From Trichinella spiralis (lineage: Eukaryota > Nematoda > Enoplea > Trichinellida > Trichinellidae), in assembly GCA_000181795.3 (NCBI GenBank), contig CM012954.1, forward strand, positions 13,345,630 to 13,409,629: a stretch of DNA of 64,000 nucleotides, given 5' to 3'. The notes beneath the pieces are model-generated. The model did not search any database, was not told where the DNA came from, and saw nothing but the letters and a program-made list of their open reading frames with translations. Each line of letters begins with the position of its first letter. Within the stretch, counting starts at the first letter, position 1. Both the position numbers and the translations under genes were made by a program. Positions 23,729-36,009 of the stretch are shown here, piece after piece.

Positions 23729-24839
23729 CTATGAAGGCTTGCGAATCAGCTGAGTCGGGTAAAGCAGCACTGAGGAAGAACTAGTATTCATTCGGTCAGA
23801 TAATCTTCTTTGCAAAGAATCTAAAAAATAATTGTGCTGCGTCATTTCCGACCTTTGTCCTTCACATTGTGGGGATACTGATGAAAAATGCAACTGTTGC
23901 TGTTGTTGTTGCTGTTGCTGTTGTTGTTGCTGCTGCTGCTGCTGCTGTTGCTGGATTATTGAATGATGTACAGCCATTGACGGTTGGCGATTTTGAAAGT
24001 GGTAATTAAATGGCACTGATGAATGCAAATGGTAATGATGATGATAATGTATCGGTGCCGATGATTGTAGGTATTGATAATACATTGAAAATGAGTGGAA
24101 ATTTTGCTGCTGAACTGGAGCCTGTTGATATTGCATTGTCAGTGATGGGTAATATAAGGGTTGAAATGGCGACTCCACTCTTTGCTGCTGTATCGATACT
24201 AATGATTTTACATTCTGCTGTCGTACAGGTACTAATGTTTGGAAATTTTGTTGCTGCACAGATGGAAATGGATACAGACGTGTGAACGAGTCCTGTATAA
24301 GTGACGGTCCCTGCAATGCATGTAACTGATTGTGAGGACAAGGACCATCGACATGATAGACGTTGCAGAAGCCGTCCGACTGGACATTGCACATGTCCAG
24401 TCGGAGTTCCATAGTTGTACTTGGTGGCAACCTCTCGCTCAATGCTTGCAGCTTTTCTGACGGAGACGCCGATGATACTGCTGACGCTGCCGTTGTCGTA
24501 TTTCCGGTTGCGACGGTCAAAGCTGCGGGGCTAGATGATCCAGATGTTTGTCTGTCAGCACCACCACTGCTGTACTCCTGCTGCCGCTGCTGCTGCTGCT
24601 GTACTGACAACCTAGCATTGACCACTGTACTGGGAACAAGCCGTGGCACATTTGCATTCGATTTGTCCACGCCCAGACGCTCAGAAACCCGTTGTTGCAT
24701 CGACGCCAACGTTGCATGACGACATTCCGGGTTTGTGCAGGCACTTGCACTGGGATAGACAACATTCGCACGACTGGTGACTACTATTCGAGGAATTTGG
24801 TTGGTAGTTGTTCCAGTTATTTGGTTGGAAGAACTGCTA

Positions 24840-24892
<53 letters not shown>

Positions 24893-26873
24893 GAGATTCG
24901 ATGTCGATATGGAAACTTCAGACAATTTTGATGAAATCAATTGACTAAAGTCCCGCGTGTCACTTTCTCCTGCACTGCACTGATTTCTAGACGAAAATGT
25001 ACTGTCGTCAAATTTTCCATCAGAGTCCGAGTCTGTCTGCACGGGATACTGATGCTGAAACGGTGCAGAACTGGTGCCGGACATACGCTCAATATCAGGG
25101 ACAGAAGCGGCAGTGGTTGTTATCGTTGTGGTGGTAACATTAGTTGGGATAGCTTGAACAGAAGTGACAACAAAATAGGACGGATCCAGCATGTCCACTT
25201 CTGCTTGAAGTATCGCCCGTTCGTCCGCGGATGTTTCTGGCACGATAATGACATTCAAGTCCAGCAGATACTCGTCGCTTTCTTGTGTGACATTTCCTCG
25301 TCTCATGCGATCGCGTTCCATCATCTGCTTGGACGTGCATGGTTCTTTGTCAATTTCGCAGCTTCCCATGCTAGAGGTGGATTCGTTCGTTGGAAAACTG
25401 TCAAACTGAAGCCTCTTTCTGGCGGTCGATTTGACCGGCACATGCTCGGCTGTGCTCGACTGAACACCGATCACGCCCAATTGATCAGTGGAAATTTCAA
25501 CTGCTCTCTCAAGGAGGGATGTCGACTGCATTTCACTGTGCAAAGATTCCGCCGACGATCCGTCGTCAGCGTCCGACGGCATTCCAACTGGTTGCCTGTG
25601 TCTCATCCAACGATCAACCACGCGCGCTTTCGATGTATAGACTTCAGTTGGAATTTGGCACGTTGTTCTGATCGGTGAACTTGTCGCCATCGGTGTCAAG
25701 CCTGTTGTCATGCGGATATCTTGCAAAATTTCGCTTTCAGTCGGCGGAGTGCCAATCAACGGACCGAACAAATCCCTCGTAGAACCAATCTGCACCTCTC
25801 TCGGCTGGTCTTTTTTCATGCCTCTGCGTATGCGTTCGTAATTTGTTACTTCTTCTTCAACTTGACGAAACGACGATGAAATAATCGGATCATCTTCATT
25901 ACCGAATAGAAAAGATTCTATTCCTTTGGATGATATTTGCTCTTCGTCGGATGCAGTCGTGTAACTTCCCTGCATTACCACGAGAGAGTAGGTTCTGAGA
26001 GCTTCCAATCGCGACCGTTCGTTTCGAATGTGCATTTTGATAAAATGGAGAAACGGTGTAACGGTGAAGAAGTGTTTCGGCTGATAGCATGACCTGTAAT
26101 CTTTCGAATGCTTGGGCAGAGCGTCGATCAGAAACCACTGCAAACGACCGATTTCATTTTTCGTCTGCGGTTGGAATGGAAAATCATGCTCCACGCCGGT
26201 GACCAAAAAAAGCCCGCACGTATAGCCGCCAAATTTGCGCTCCAAATACGGCGAATCAGTCATAAGCTTGCCAATATCGTAGCCGGTTTCTTCCAAAACT
26301 TCACGCACAGCACACTGCTGCACTGTTTCCCCTTCGTTGATCTGCAAAATGCAAAAACAATTGCAAATGGAAATAAAAAAGAAATGATAACAATAATAAA
26401 ATTACCTTTCCCTTGGGAAAACCCCAACTTCGCCTGGCAAAGAAACCTTGAACAAGCAAAACTGAATCGAGCTGCGCATTGACCAATATTGCGCCGTATA
26501 CGGGAACACCACTTTTGTACTGTCGCCATTGGGCCAACACGTCGTCCAAATTTGAAGTATACTGCTGCAGATCAGCAGAATTACTGAAAACTGCCCTGAA
26601 AGGATAATGCAAAATATATTCATTGTCAAACGTCAGGCGCTCAGTATCTTACCGAATAAATTCTTTCAAACTACAAGTTGGATAACCATTTCTGGCAGTG
26701 AAATGATCGCAGTAGAACCAGTGCGCGAGTTCAATGTGAAAACACGCACGAACGGGATCCGTTCGTTCCTCTTCTGGCATGTTGAACAAAAAACGGCAAC
26801 ACAGTTCGTTGATAATATTGGTTGGAATGGCTGAACGAGGAGGTGCATCGCAGTCGTCAGTGTCACACATCAT
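23729..26873 (-). CDS. DCP2: mRNA decapping enzyme DCP2 (three exons)
   Basis: DCP2 hydrolyses the 5' cap of mRNA (releasing m7GDP) in P-bodies, activated by DCP1 and EDC proteins. Traced exons 26653-26873, 26406-26595 and 23729-26341 join in phase to give 1,007 residues. Residues 1-100 form the regulatory domain ([20 protein letters not shown]). The Nudix domain starts around residue 105 with [21 protein letters not shown]. The Nudix box begins at Gly136: GKINEGE, seven residues, then [11 protein letters not shown], with all catalytic glutamates present. After about residue 260 a very long low-complexity tail has Ser, Asn and Gln runs and a His/Tyr-rich patch; the enzyme core occupies only a quarter of the protein. 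An acceptor-like TATGTAG directly abuts the ATG. RALGAPB ends 269 bp upstream on the same strand. Confidence 0.95.
23891..23952. repeat. CAG/CAA triplet run encoding polyglutamine in DCP2
   Basis: About twenty contiguous glutamine codons on the minus strand, mixed CAG and CAA, near the C-terminus of DCP2. The mixture of synonymous codons suggests the run has been kept for some time as coding sequence. Confidence 0.9.
24832..24893. repeat. AGC triplet run encoding polyserine in DCP2
   Basis: A nearly pure AGC repeat on the minus strand, interrupted by AGT and AAC codons, encodes a serine-rich run of about twenty residues. It is the same triplet unit as the polyglutamine run read in another frame. 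Confidence 0.9.
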
Positions 26874-27142
26874 CTACATACAACGATAATATTCAAATTG
26901 GATAGTAATTTAAAAATTTATCAATAATTTTTTTTGAAGAGAAAAAGCAACAATAATAAAATACTGTTAAACGGTACTGAATCGACCGTATGAAAATGGG
27001 AACAAAATAATGCAATGACGAAGTAATTAATTTTTTTAATGTTTTCGGAATAAAATCTACTGCAAAGCAGCTTTATTGCGATCACAACGAAATGTCGCTA
27101 TGCATGGACTGTATATTATAGAACTGAAAGTGCAATTTAAAA

Positions 27143-30100
27143 TTAAAAGGTAAGTATTCGAAACAGCTGGTCAGAGAGTTGACTGCGCTTGCCAAACTGT
27201 GAACCGATGTCGGCAATTTTCAATTTACGCCTGTGCATTGGCAATAAATACCTGAAACCAAAGCAGCGGTATTTGTTACAATCACAGTTCAGTTTTGCAA
27301 TTTAACCAATTTCTACGCAAAAAAAAATATCACCCTTCCTGTTCGAGACGGCGCCGTTGGCTGATGCTGAGTACAGTTTGCCGAACCAACGGCCCAAGCA
27401 TCGACTGGCCAACTACCAAACCATCGACAACCGGCCCCGGATTACCTAATCTGAACATATAAGCTGAAACTGAGCTATCGTCGTTGTTTTGTTTTTCTTC
27501 AAATGCTTTTCATCATCAGAACTTTGATCTCGCTTGGTTTGCTTACTTAGAAAATGGAAATGATATCTTGAGTGAATAGAGTCGATTAGTCAGTTCGGTT
27601 ATGTAAATTCTGTACACAGTGCTGTTGAAACCCACTGCCGAAGAACCACTTTCACCGGTATCGGTATATTCGAGTAGATCGTCTGAATCATATCAGTCAT
27701 AGCGCTAGTCGTGGGGCTGACCGACTGACAACCGCGAATGCAATGAAAACAACTGAAAACTCACCAACAGGAATGCTGCCGACGTCTTCGATGCAAGAAA
27801 GCCAGAGAATGAGCACTTTGTGGTCTTGAAATGCCGCGCAACGACGCTGGCGCTGCGCGCCCTGAGAGCTTTCGGTTTTCAATGCAGCCCGCTTGATGTT
27901 TCTCAGATGCTGCTTGTGAGGCGGATGTGAATGACGCTGGTGAACAGAAAGATCAGTTACCTCTTCTACGTTGGATGAAAGTAAAGATTTGGACCTCGGC
28001 GGACGAACCGGCAAGCGCGACTGACCGTCAGCTGCGCAAGTGCTTGTTTCGAAGTTGGCTGCGTTATTTTTACTCTTGCGTAACAATAGAAACTGAAATC
28101 CTCGTCTGAACTCTTACCGGTTGCGATTTTGATTGGTCGAGACGATGGAACAATAAATGCAATTTCCACCAATGGCGACGACCAATAAATGACATGACTT
28201 AATCCATCAATCAAAATTCTCGACGGATTATCAACCACTTCTGCGGGAGGTTCAGCTGAACAATAGCGCAACAATTAACTACTGATAACATCACATCAGA
28301 TTACCCAATAATAAGTAAGATAAGCGATCGATAAATGTAATACAACAAGAAAAACAAAGATTTTTACCGGCTTTGTGCAAATAAGCGGATTCCCAATTGC
28401 CTGTCCATATGCAATGTTTACGTACTGGCACAGCATTGCCGAGGTCAGACAAAAAGCTGAAAAATGGATTTGACCGACTTCCATCGATTGTTTCCTAAAA
28501 AACAAAGCCGCTTGTTTTATTGTGGAAAAGTCAAAGCTATTAGTATGCAGATAAAAAACATTACGGCATTTCTCAGAATTTCAGCAACTTTCGTTTGCCC
28601 TTGCTTAACGTAAAAAATGTGAGCCGTAGTTATGTACCGACTTGGTATCCGGTCGAGCGATTTCAACTCGCTGAAAAAGTTCTCTGATTCCGAGTCCAAC
28701 ACTTGAAATTCAGGCTAAAGGCAAATAAATAAATAATAAAATAGCTGTTAAAATATCCAAAATTTCCAAATCACGCTCACTTGATCGTTGTCAAATTGAA
28801 TCACTCCAAGATCGTAAAGTAATACACGAGCATGATGTTCTCCTTTTCCAGAACTAAGAACAAGAACAGTAATAAACCAAAAATTTATATGCAAAAAAAA
28901 AACAAAACAAACATGCGTGCATACTTCTGAAAATAATCATCTGTGCTTGCGTAGTTGGAATCATCAATTTTCTCAGAATGTTCATTTCGAAACTGATTTT
29001 CAAAATTCTTCACAGTCGAAAGAATACGATTACGTGTTTCGTTCATGGTCAATTCAGGAATAGAAAAGTCCCTAAAAATTATTTTAATAATCTTTTTCTT
29101 TTCATTATTTCAAATTTTGCAACCAAATCACATTTCATCCTCTGTATGAATTTTTCTACGTTGGAGACATTGTACATTCATTGCACAGCAACTGAATCAA
29201 AATTTGTTGATTTAAAAATTACATCATTTAAATTGAAAATGTTCACTTGAATAGCAAAATATCTCTCACATCGTAAATATTTTATAATTATGGAACACAA
29301 AATCATAATTTGAAACCAAATAAATTATCGGTTGAAAGGAAATTATTTATAAATATCTAATGGGGCTGTCAAAAGTTAGTGAGGTCGTAAAGCAACAACA
29401 CAGGCGACAAGTTGACCTCACAGTGATCATTTTTGTCTAGACGATTACACAGATAAGATAATTAAAATAATTAACGGATTAACCGAAATAGCTGGATTAT
29501 CTCACAGCTGGATACGAACTGATTTCAATCTGTTATTTTCCACTGTTTTCATGTTTTCTGTTTGATCAACATGATCATATATGGATATACATATATATTG
29601 TATAATACATTGTATAATGTAATACATATATATGTTTAAAATAATTTTCTTTGAATTCTCTTAAAAAAATATTAGCTTACACTTTGCAATTAGGAACATT
29701 TTCAGGCATTGAGGGGTTGAACACAGGCACTGGACGACGTAGGGATTCAAGCTTTACACCCATGGGCCTTGGAACTGATTTTGCATTCTGGTTTCATCAA
29801 GACAAACAATTTTAAAAATTTCTGTTAAAATAGAAAAAAAATCCATATAACAATAACTGATCATTACTCACATGGTCAGGCGACGTTTCGAGATGAAACC
29901 GATGACACGAAGCCATAACACTGGGCGTTCGTAATACTAAAGCAGTTTCGTTCGTATGATCATCTTGAAAAGAAAAAAATAATTTAATAAAAAGCATTTA
30001 CTTATTACTTCAGTTAATACGTTTTATTACTACTATAATAATAATAATTGTTATTGTTATTATTATGAGAATACTTGCCTGTTAAATAGTGAGGTTCGGT

Positions 30101-33100
30101 GACGCAAAAAATACAAGAATTATACAAAACGTACAAAAATTTTTCATTTTTTATAATTAATTGATCAGCAATATTTTCGAGGAGAAAATCTTCATCCTCA
30201 AACCGTGACACTGTCTCAAATGATTCTCCCTGTAAAAGATATGAATAAAGTGAAAATTATAATAAAAGCAAATCAAAAAATTACCACTCTAGTAAACATG
30301 GAATGTAAAAGTTGGTCGGCAGCGTCGTGAACCCTTTGACTAGCTGGTCGCTTTTGAACATTGTCCAAGTTTTCCACCTGAAGTAAAAATGAGATTGCAT
30401 TTCGCTTCTCTGATATCTGCATATTTATTTTCAATCTTCATACCTCAACCACACAGCCATACAAGCCGAGCTCAACCATATGGCAGACCGCTTGTAGGCA
30501 AGCTTCATTATTCAGCAATGTTGGAAAACGAATCAACAAATTTTCCAAAAAGCTGAACGCCGCAACAATTGTCGAATGCAAATCTCGTGAATGCACACGC
30601 GACGGCAATGCAAGCTGGGATTCAATCACTCTGCAAACCGTGAAAAGCACCTTCTCAAAGGGTTGCATATCTGCATGACAAAATTATTAAAAAAACAAAC
30701 AAACTATTAATATTAATATTAATATTAAAATAACAAAACAAAACATCTCGCAGCTTACCATTTGCAAAACAATCATCCGGCAAGTTGAGCAATGTAGACA
30801 ACGAATCGAATATAGCCAAGCATGCGATGTAATCGGATGATTTTTTCGCCGTCAAAAGTTCGCTCAAGCTGATCAAAGCAGTTCGAAGTTGGCTTATCGA
30901 TTTCGAATCGCCTTTGGACCACATCACTGTCGAAAAACAATGAACCGTCATCACGTAGATTGTCAACTGTAAATTCTTGGTATCCGTCTCTTTGTCCAAC
31001 AAAGTCAGCATCACTTTCCACAATTTCGATTCGTCGTCGTTCCATACTGCTTCAGGTTTCTCTTGAACTTTCACCTCTAATTAATTAATTAAAAATTCAA
31101 ATCAAATATAAATTTCAACAATGAACATTCCACTGCATCACTGCTTGTTGTTGTTGTTGTTGTACTGGCGATGCTTGTGATGTGAAATGGAAACGTGACC
31201 ACGCTAGACAGCAGACATAAGCAAGACAACAACAAACAGTCTTGTGTTACTGGAAGTGACAATCCTCTAAAAATGCAAATTTTCAAAACATCAAAAAATT
31301 CATAATTTTCGTCAGATCATCATAATTTATAATAACTGAGATTCTTCAGTGATCAGCCAATGTACAGCGGCAATTAGTTGTATACAAAGGCGTTCAAATC
31401 CTGGCAAATTTAATCGAAACACGTTAACCGAGTGCACAAGCAACGAAGAAACCAGCAACGGATCTTTCTAACAACAAAAACAAAAAAAAATCCCATTATT
31501 TTTCATCTCAACAATTGAAACTGGGCAAAGCGTATGTATGTTTTTACCGATATAGCACAGAGAAGGCATCAAAATAAACATACCTCTTCGAGTACTTTTC
31601 TAATAACGCTGTAAAAGCAGGCCAAATGATCAGACGATATTTTCTCTAGACTACGCTTCAAGCAAATTATCCTACGGTTGCATAAAACAGAATAAGTATA
31701 TTATTGAAAATGCAATTAAACATTCAAATTTTACACAACAACTGAAAACACTGCTCACTTGCACAAAACAGACAATGCGACCGCTTTTCCTGCCCGAAAA
31801 TCGTATTCCTCTGAAAAAGTATTTAATATAAATTTTTACTTGTTCACTTTTTCATTTAACAGCATCTTTCAAAAATTCAAAGTATTGAATACATTCGATT
31901 CATCCATGCATCACAGTAAAATAGAATACTTTGTCAAAGATCTTTGCTACTTGAATTCACATACAATCTTGCATTATTTCAAATTAAATATTAACTTTTT
32001 TACTTTATTTGATAATTCTCGGTTAATTTAAAACATGTTCACAAATCACCTCTTCAAAAAATTATTCATCACTTCAAAGAGTACAGTTCATTTCCTTTAC
32101 AGTACTTGAAAATTGTTTTTGCAATAACTGTAAAGTTATAGTACAAGTAAAACAGATAAAATTCAATTCTTTCATCATTCGTACAATTATGATAAGCATT
32201 TACTCTTCTTGTTTTTCAACTCCCAATCTTGCTCTTTTGACAATCTGTTCAACTTTGACTTTTGACAATCAAGCTTCACTTTCCCACCAACCCGACTGAT
32301 ACCAAAACCTACAGCATGTTTCAAAGTCGTAAGGAAGATGAATATGTTTTTATCATGTTTTTTCTAAATACTGGTGAATATAAATCCAAATCTAGTCAGA
32401 TGAATATGATGCAATATACAGTACCCCTCGAAAACATTACAGTAAGAAACAGTAAAATTTACCTTAAAAATAAATAATAACAAATAAAAGAATAACTAAT
32501 TGAAAATTAACCACTGAAACTAACCACTGATCGTCATTCCTTCTGTACGAAGTACAGCGGCTTCAAATAACCAGGCTCCAACTAAATCCAACAAACTGTC
32601 TACAGTAGGTCTGTTTGCCGGTACTTCAATATTGAACAGCGGTTTCGTTTGAATTTCTGAAAAAAAAAGACATTTAAAAAGATAAATTTTTTGAAAAATA
32701 AAATTCATTTTTTTATTTTTAAAATTTAATGTAACATGTAACGAAGTGAAATTCAAACCTTTCAAAAATTGATGAGAAACGTTGATCCCAGATGAAGGAC
32801 GAGAATATTCGTTGCTTGTCGGCAATGGCAGTGATCTCGAAGCTTTCGCTTCTTTTCCTCGAGAAGCTGATCTGATGGCTGCTTTCAAAAATGACGATGA
32901 CTGGCTAATTGTGGACTGTGTCTGCACAGTTGCCGTTGTTGTCGTTGTCGAGCTGTTTGAAAGTTGCTGAGTTGTGCTGTTTGAAAATTCTTTCGCCACA
33001 GAAAACTGCTGATTCAACAAGCAGCAGTTAATTTCAACACCTGAAAGCAGAAATACAAAAAGAGCAATTAATCTGACAATTATTACCCAAAAATCCAGAT

Positions 33101-34794
33101 ACAATAAATTCCATGGTGGCCATGACAAGAAAAAAGCAATATGCCGGTTGAGCTACGGCAAATGTACAAGTTTCACTGGAATCAGTGGACAAGCTGTCGG
33201 TAAGCGAAGCCTCGCTGTGACCACTGGTGAGTTGGGAATTTTCAGAAATTTGAGAAGAATCGAAGAAAAGTCCCAAATTGCCAAACAAAGTGAGCATGCG
33301 ATACCAGGTTTGCGACAAAATGGACGGTGATAATTCACACGAAGGCACCATGGCAATATCATTAGAATCTGATAAAAAAGTAGAAAAAATACAAAATTCA
33401 TATGGAAGTAGAAGAAAGAAAACAATTCACCAAAACGCATTTTGCAATAATCGGAGCCGTAGAGTTGATTAATAATTCGACTGCTTAAAACTGCACAAAA
33501 TCTCGCCCACGTGTCGACTACAGGCACGCGAAAGCGATATCGAATGCACAAATTGCTGAAAGATTTCCAAAAGCAAGGCGATGGAAAGTTGTCTTTGCAG
33601 CAATAAATCCAGGCAAAAAATAGCACTTGCATGGCCAATGTGCACAGAGCACCAATTTCTTCGTCTAAAAATTTAAAAACTGTAAACCGTATTCAATTCA
33701 AAAAATTAACTAACAATAACATAAGAAAGAATATAACAAGTATGAAAGAATTTTAATTATTCTTTTACGATTGAATTATTTATTCAACTAAACTTGACAT
33801 TAAAATGTACAAACAACAAAGACTGAACAGACTTTTAAAGAAAAGCAAGTATGTATAACTGAATTTTTCCTCAATTCACATCATTGTTAAAATATTATAT
33901 AAATTATAGGTGATTTAATTTTAAATATAAAAACAAAATTTGTTCAAATTTTCAAAGAACAACTCAATTCAATCTATCAAGCTGCAACCAATTTCAAATA
34001 AAAATACAATAGCGTCAAAAATTAGCGCTGGGCATTTTACAAATACAGATTAATTTAATAAATACCTACCAATTTCGAATGGAAATGCCAACAACGACTG
34101 ACAAACATTGAGGAGAAATTTCAAAATTTCCGGGAACATCTCCGCCTGTAGATCATCGCGAAGCAGCGGCACGATGTGCCTGATTTGTATCAATGTTCGC
34201 TCACATTCTCGTACTCTTCTTATTGCCGATTCCGGCGAATCTGCATTGCAAAATCCATACCATCAATACAGAAACGATTTATTCAAAAAAAGAAATTTCA
34301 AGAAAGAAAACTTGCTCACTGCTGCCGTGAATCCACTGAAATGAAAAAAGTCTATGCAAATAGGTGAGAATTTCAGTTCCATAAAAAATTGGTCGATCTT
34401 TCAAAGGATTTGGCAGTCCGGGTTGGGGAGTTTTGGAAACACACGTTAGCCAGTCGCAACACAAATGCACACCTTTGCTAATAATTGCATAATTTGAATT
34501 CAACGAAAGCGACAACGCGTAGTTGATAACCTGAAGTTCAAATTTGCATTTCAATTGTATCAGACCAAAACAATTCCAGTGGAATTAGTATAAAACAACG
34601 AAAAAATAACGACAAACCTCCAAGCACCATTTCAATTCAGTGTCAGTTAAAATTGCAGCAGCATGGGTGACAGATTGATGCACCAACTCTTCAACGACGG
34701 CATTAGTCACCACCAATCCAGTGGCACTGCTGAATCGTTGAAGAACGCTTCGTGCAGTTAATTTTTGTTCCACTTCATTCCAATTTCGATACAT
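27143..34794 (-). CDS. RALGAPB: Ral GTPase-activating protein subunit beta (spliced)
   Basis: RalGAP beta is the non-catalytic partner of the RalGAP alpha subunits; the complex switches off RalA/RalB downstream of PI3K-Akt. The start MYRNWNEVEQK (ATG 34794) matches the family start MYSEW, and TDTELKWCLEV matches its first conserved block. Further family landmarks are SLLDLVGAWLFEAAVLRTEG near 32580, HSRDLHSTIVAAFSFLENLL near 30580, and PRPMGVKLESLRRPVPVF near 29730. Later ones are LDRIPSRYITTAHIFYVKQG near 28640 and HVIYWSSPLVEIAFIVPSS near 28170. The last blocks are VVGQSMLGPLVRQTVLSIS near 27390 and HRRKLKIADIGSQFGKRS near 27210. The stop is TAA at 27143-27145. The gene has many small exons with several introns over 300 bp (for example 29254-29660, 31800-32500 and 33670-34070), in which I saw no other gene. 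Internal exon limits are not individually fixed. Confidence 0.92.
29379..29421. other. Inverted repeat inside a RALGAPB intron
   Basis: Perfect 8-bp arms GTGAGGTC and GACCTCAC flank a 27-base loop. The arms contain nuclear-receptor-like half sites (AGGTC/GACCT). It could form an intronic hairpin or be a protein-binding site; neither is demonstrated. Confidence 0.4.
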
Positions 34795-36009
34795 TTAATT
34801 TACTAAATTTCTTCTTCGATAAACCTTCAAAGTACAACAAATTCAATACATTTAACAATATGCAAAACGAGATCGCAAATGCAAAATGGCAAATTTTCAC
34901 ACAATATTTGAAACATATTTTGACTACTTTAACTTATTCAAAAACAAATGCTATGCAGACATTCGAACAGTAGCAGAGAGAGAGACAGTCATTCCAATTG
35001 AAAGACAAGCCTTACAAACTGGAATGGGAAAAGTTTGATTATGAACAAAAAGTTGAAAAAGAATGAACTGAAAAAAGAAAAAAAACACGAAATGAAATAA
35101 AATATCAAGCAATTTTCCACTGTTACGATCGATACAAAAAATTGTTACAACGACAGAAACTTCTCGTTGATTTTTCAAATGATGTGTCAAGTTAAACAAA
35201 TTCACTGAATCACCAGTCGCATTAAACAAACACCTAGAGATATCGACGTTCTCACTGGGCAATGGGAAACTGAAAAATAATGCGTAATTTCAAAAGTATG
35301 AACGAAAATGCAAAACTAGTTTCACTTCAACGACACCCACAACAGAACGTCAAACTTTGTTTAATAATTTTTTTAATAATTGCTTAAAATTTGAATTACA
35401 CACAAATTCTTCACATACGTTGGCATCGGACAGAGTTAAAAGCAGGACAAATTTCTCAACCAAATTACGAATAATAAAATTAATAATACCTTACTGTAAA
35501 AATCAGCGATTTTCAAGTAAATTAAACTTTGATCTTAAAAAATGACCAACACTCCACTGATTATTAAATATTATACGCTATAAAAGACTTTGAAAACCAA
35601 AAAAACAGTTAATAAAATTTACTTTCACTTTTTTTTGAAATACACTTCACACTATAATTTCTTGAAACATAATTTATTATCAAACGTGAGCACAATTTGA
35701 TTGATAGAACAACACTTTCAGTCTAGCTTGCTGACGGCATAATTTCTATTGGATAAAAATAAATTCACTGAATAAGTATTTTAAATAAAAATTTAACGAT
35801 CATTCATTCGTGCAAAATAGGTAAACAATTCAAAATTCGAAAATGAATTTATAAATTTCATTAAACAAAACAATAATTTATAAAAACTAACCATTTTATA
35901 TAACAAAATCAACAGATAATATTACAGTGAATTTAAATAATAACTAACTAAAATGAAATCAAAGCATAATTTTGCATAAAGTATTTACAGAAAGACAGCA
36001 GTGGAAATT
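34795..36009 (-). other. Spacer upstream of RALGAPB with unassigned exon-like segments
   Basis: On the minus strand, two stretches read like spliced coding exons. The first follows the acceptor TTTTTACAG at 35494 and reads FIIRNLVEKFVLLLTLSDAN down to a stop at 35350. The second follows the acceptor TTTTTCAG near 35270 and reads FPLPSENVDISRCLFNATG onward. Neither matches a family I know. They could be a small unrecognised gene or leader exons of RALGAPB. The usual RALGAPB start lies at 34794, so they are not needed to complete it. The rest is AT-rich DNA. Confidence 0.25.

Noticed and set aside
24941-25678. A 245-codon plus-strand open frame opposite DCP2
   Set aside because: It lies wholly antisense to a clearly coding DCP2 exon, shows no recognisable domain, and is the kind of long shadow frame produced by biased codon use.
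27060-27180. Possible extra exon or small RNA in the RALGAPB-DCP2 gap
   Set aside because: The only coding signal is the last RALGAPB residues; the remaining gap has no RNA-gene motif that I recognise.
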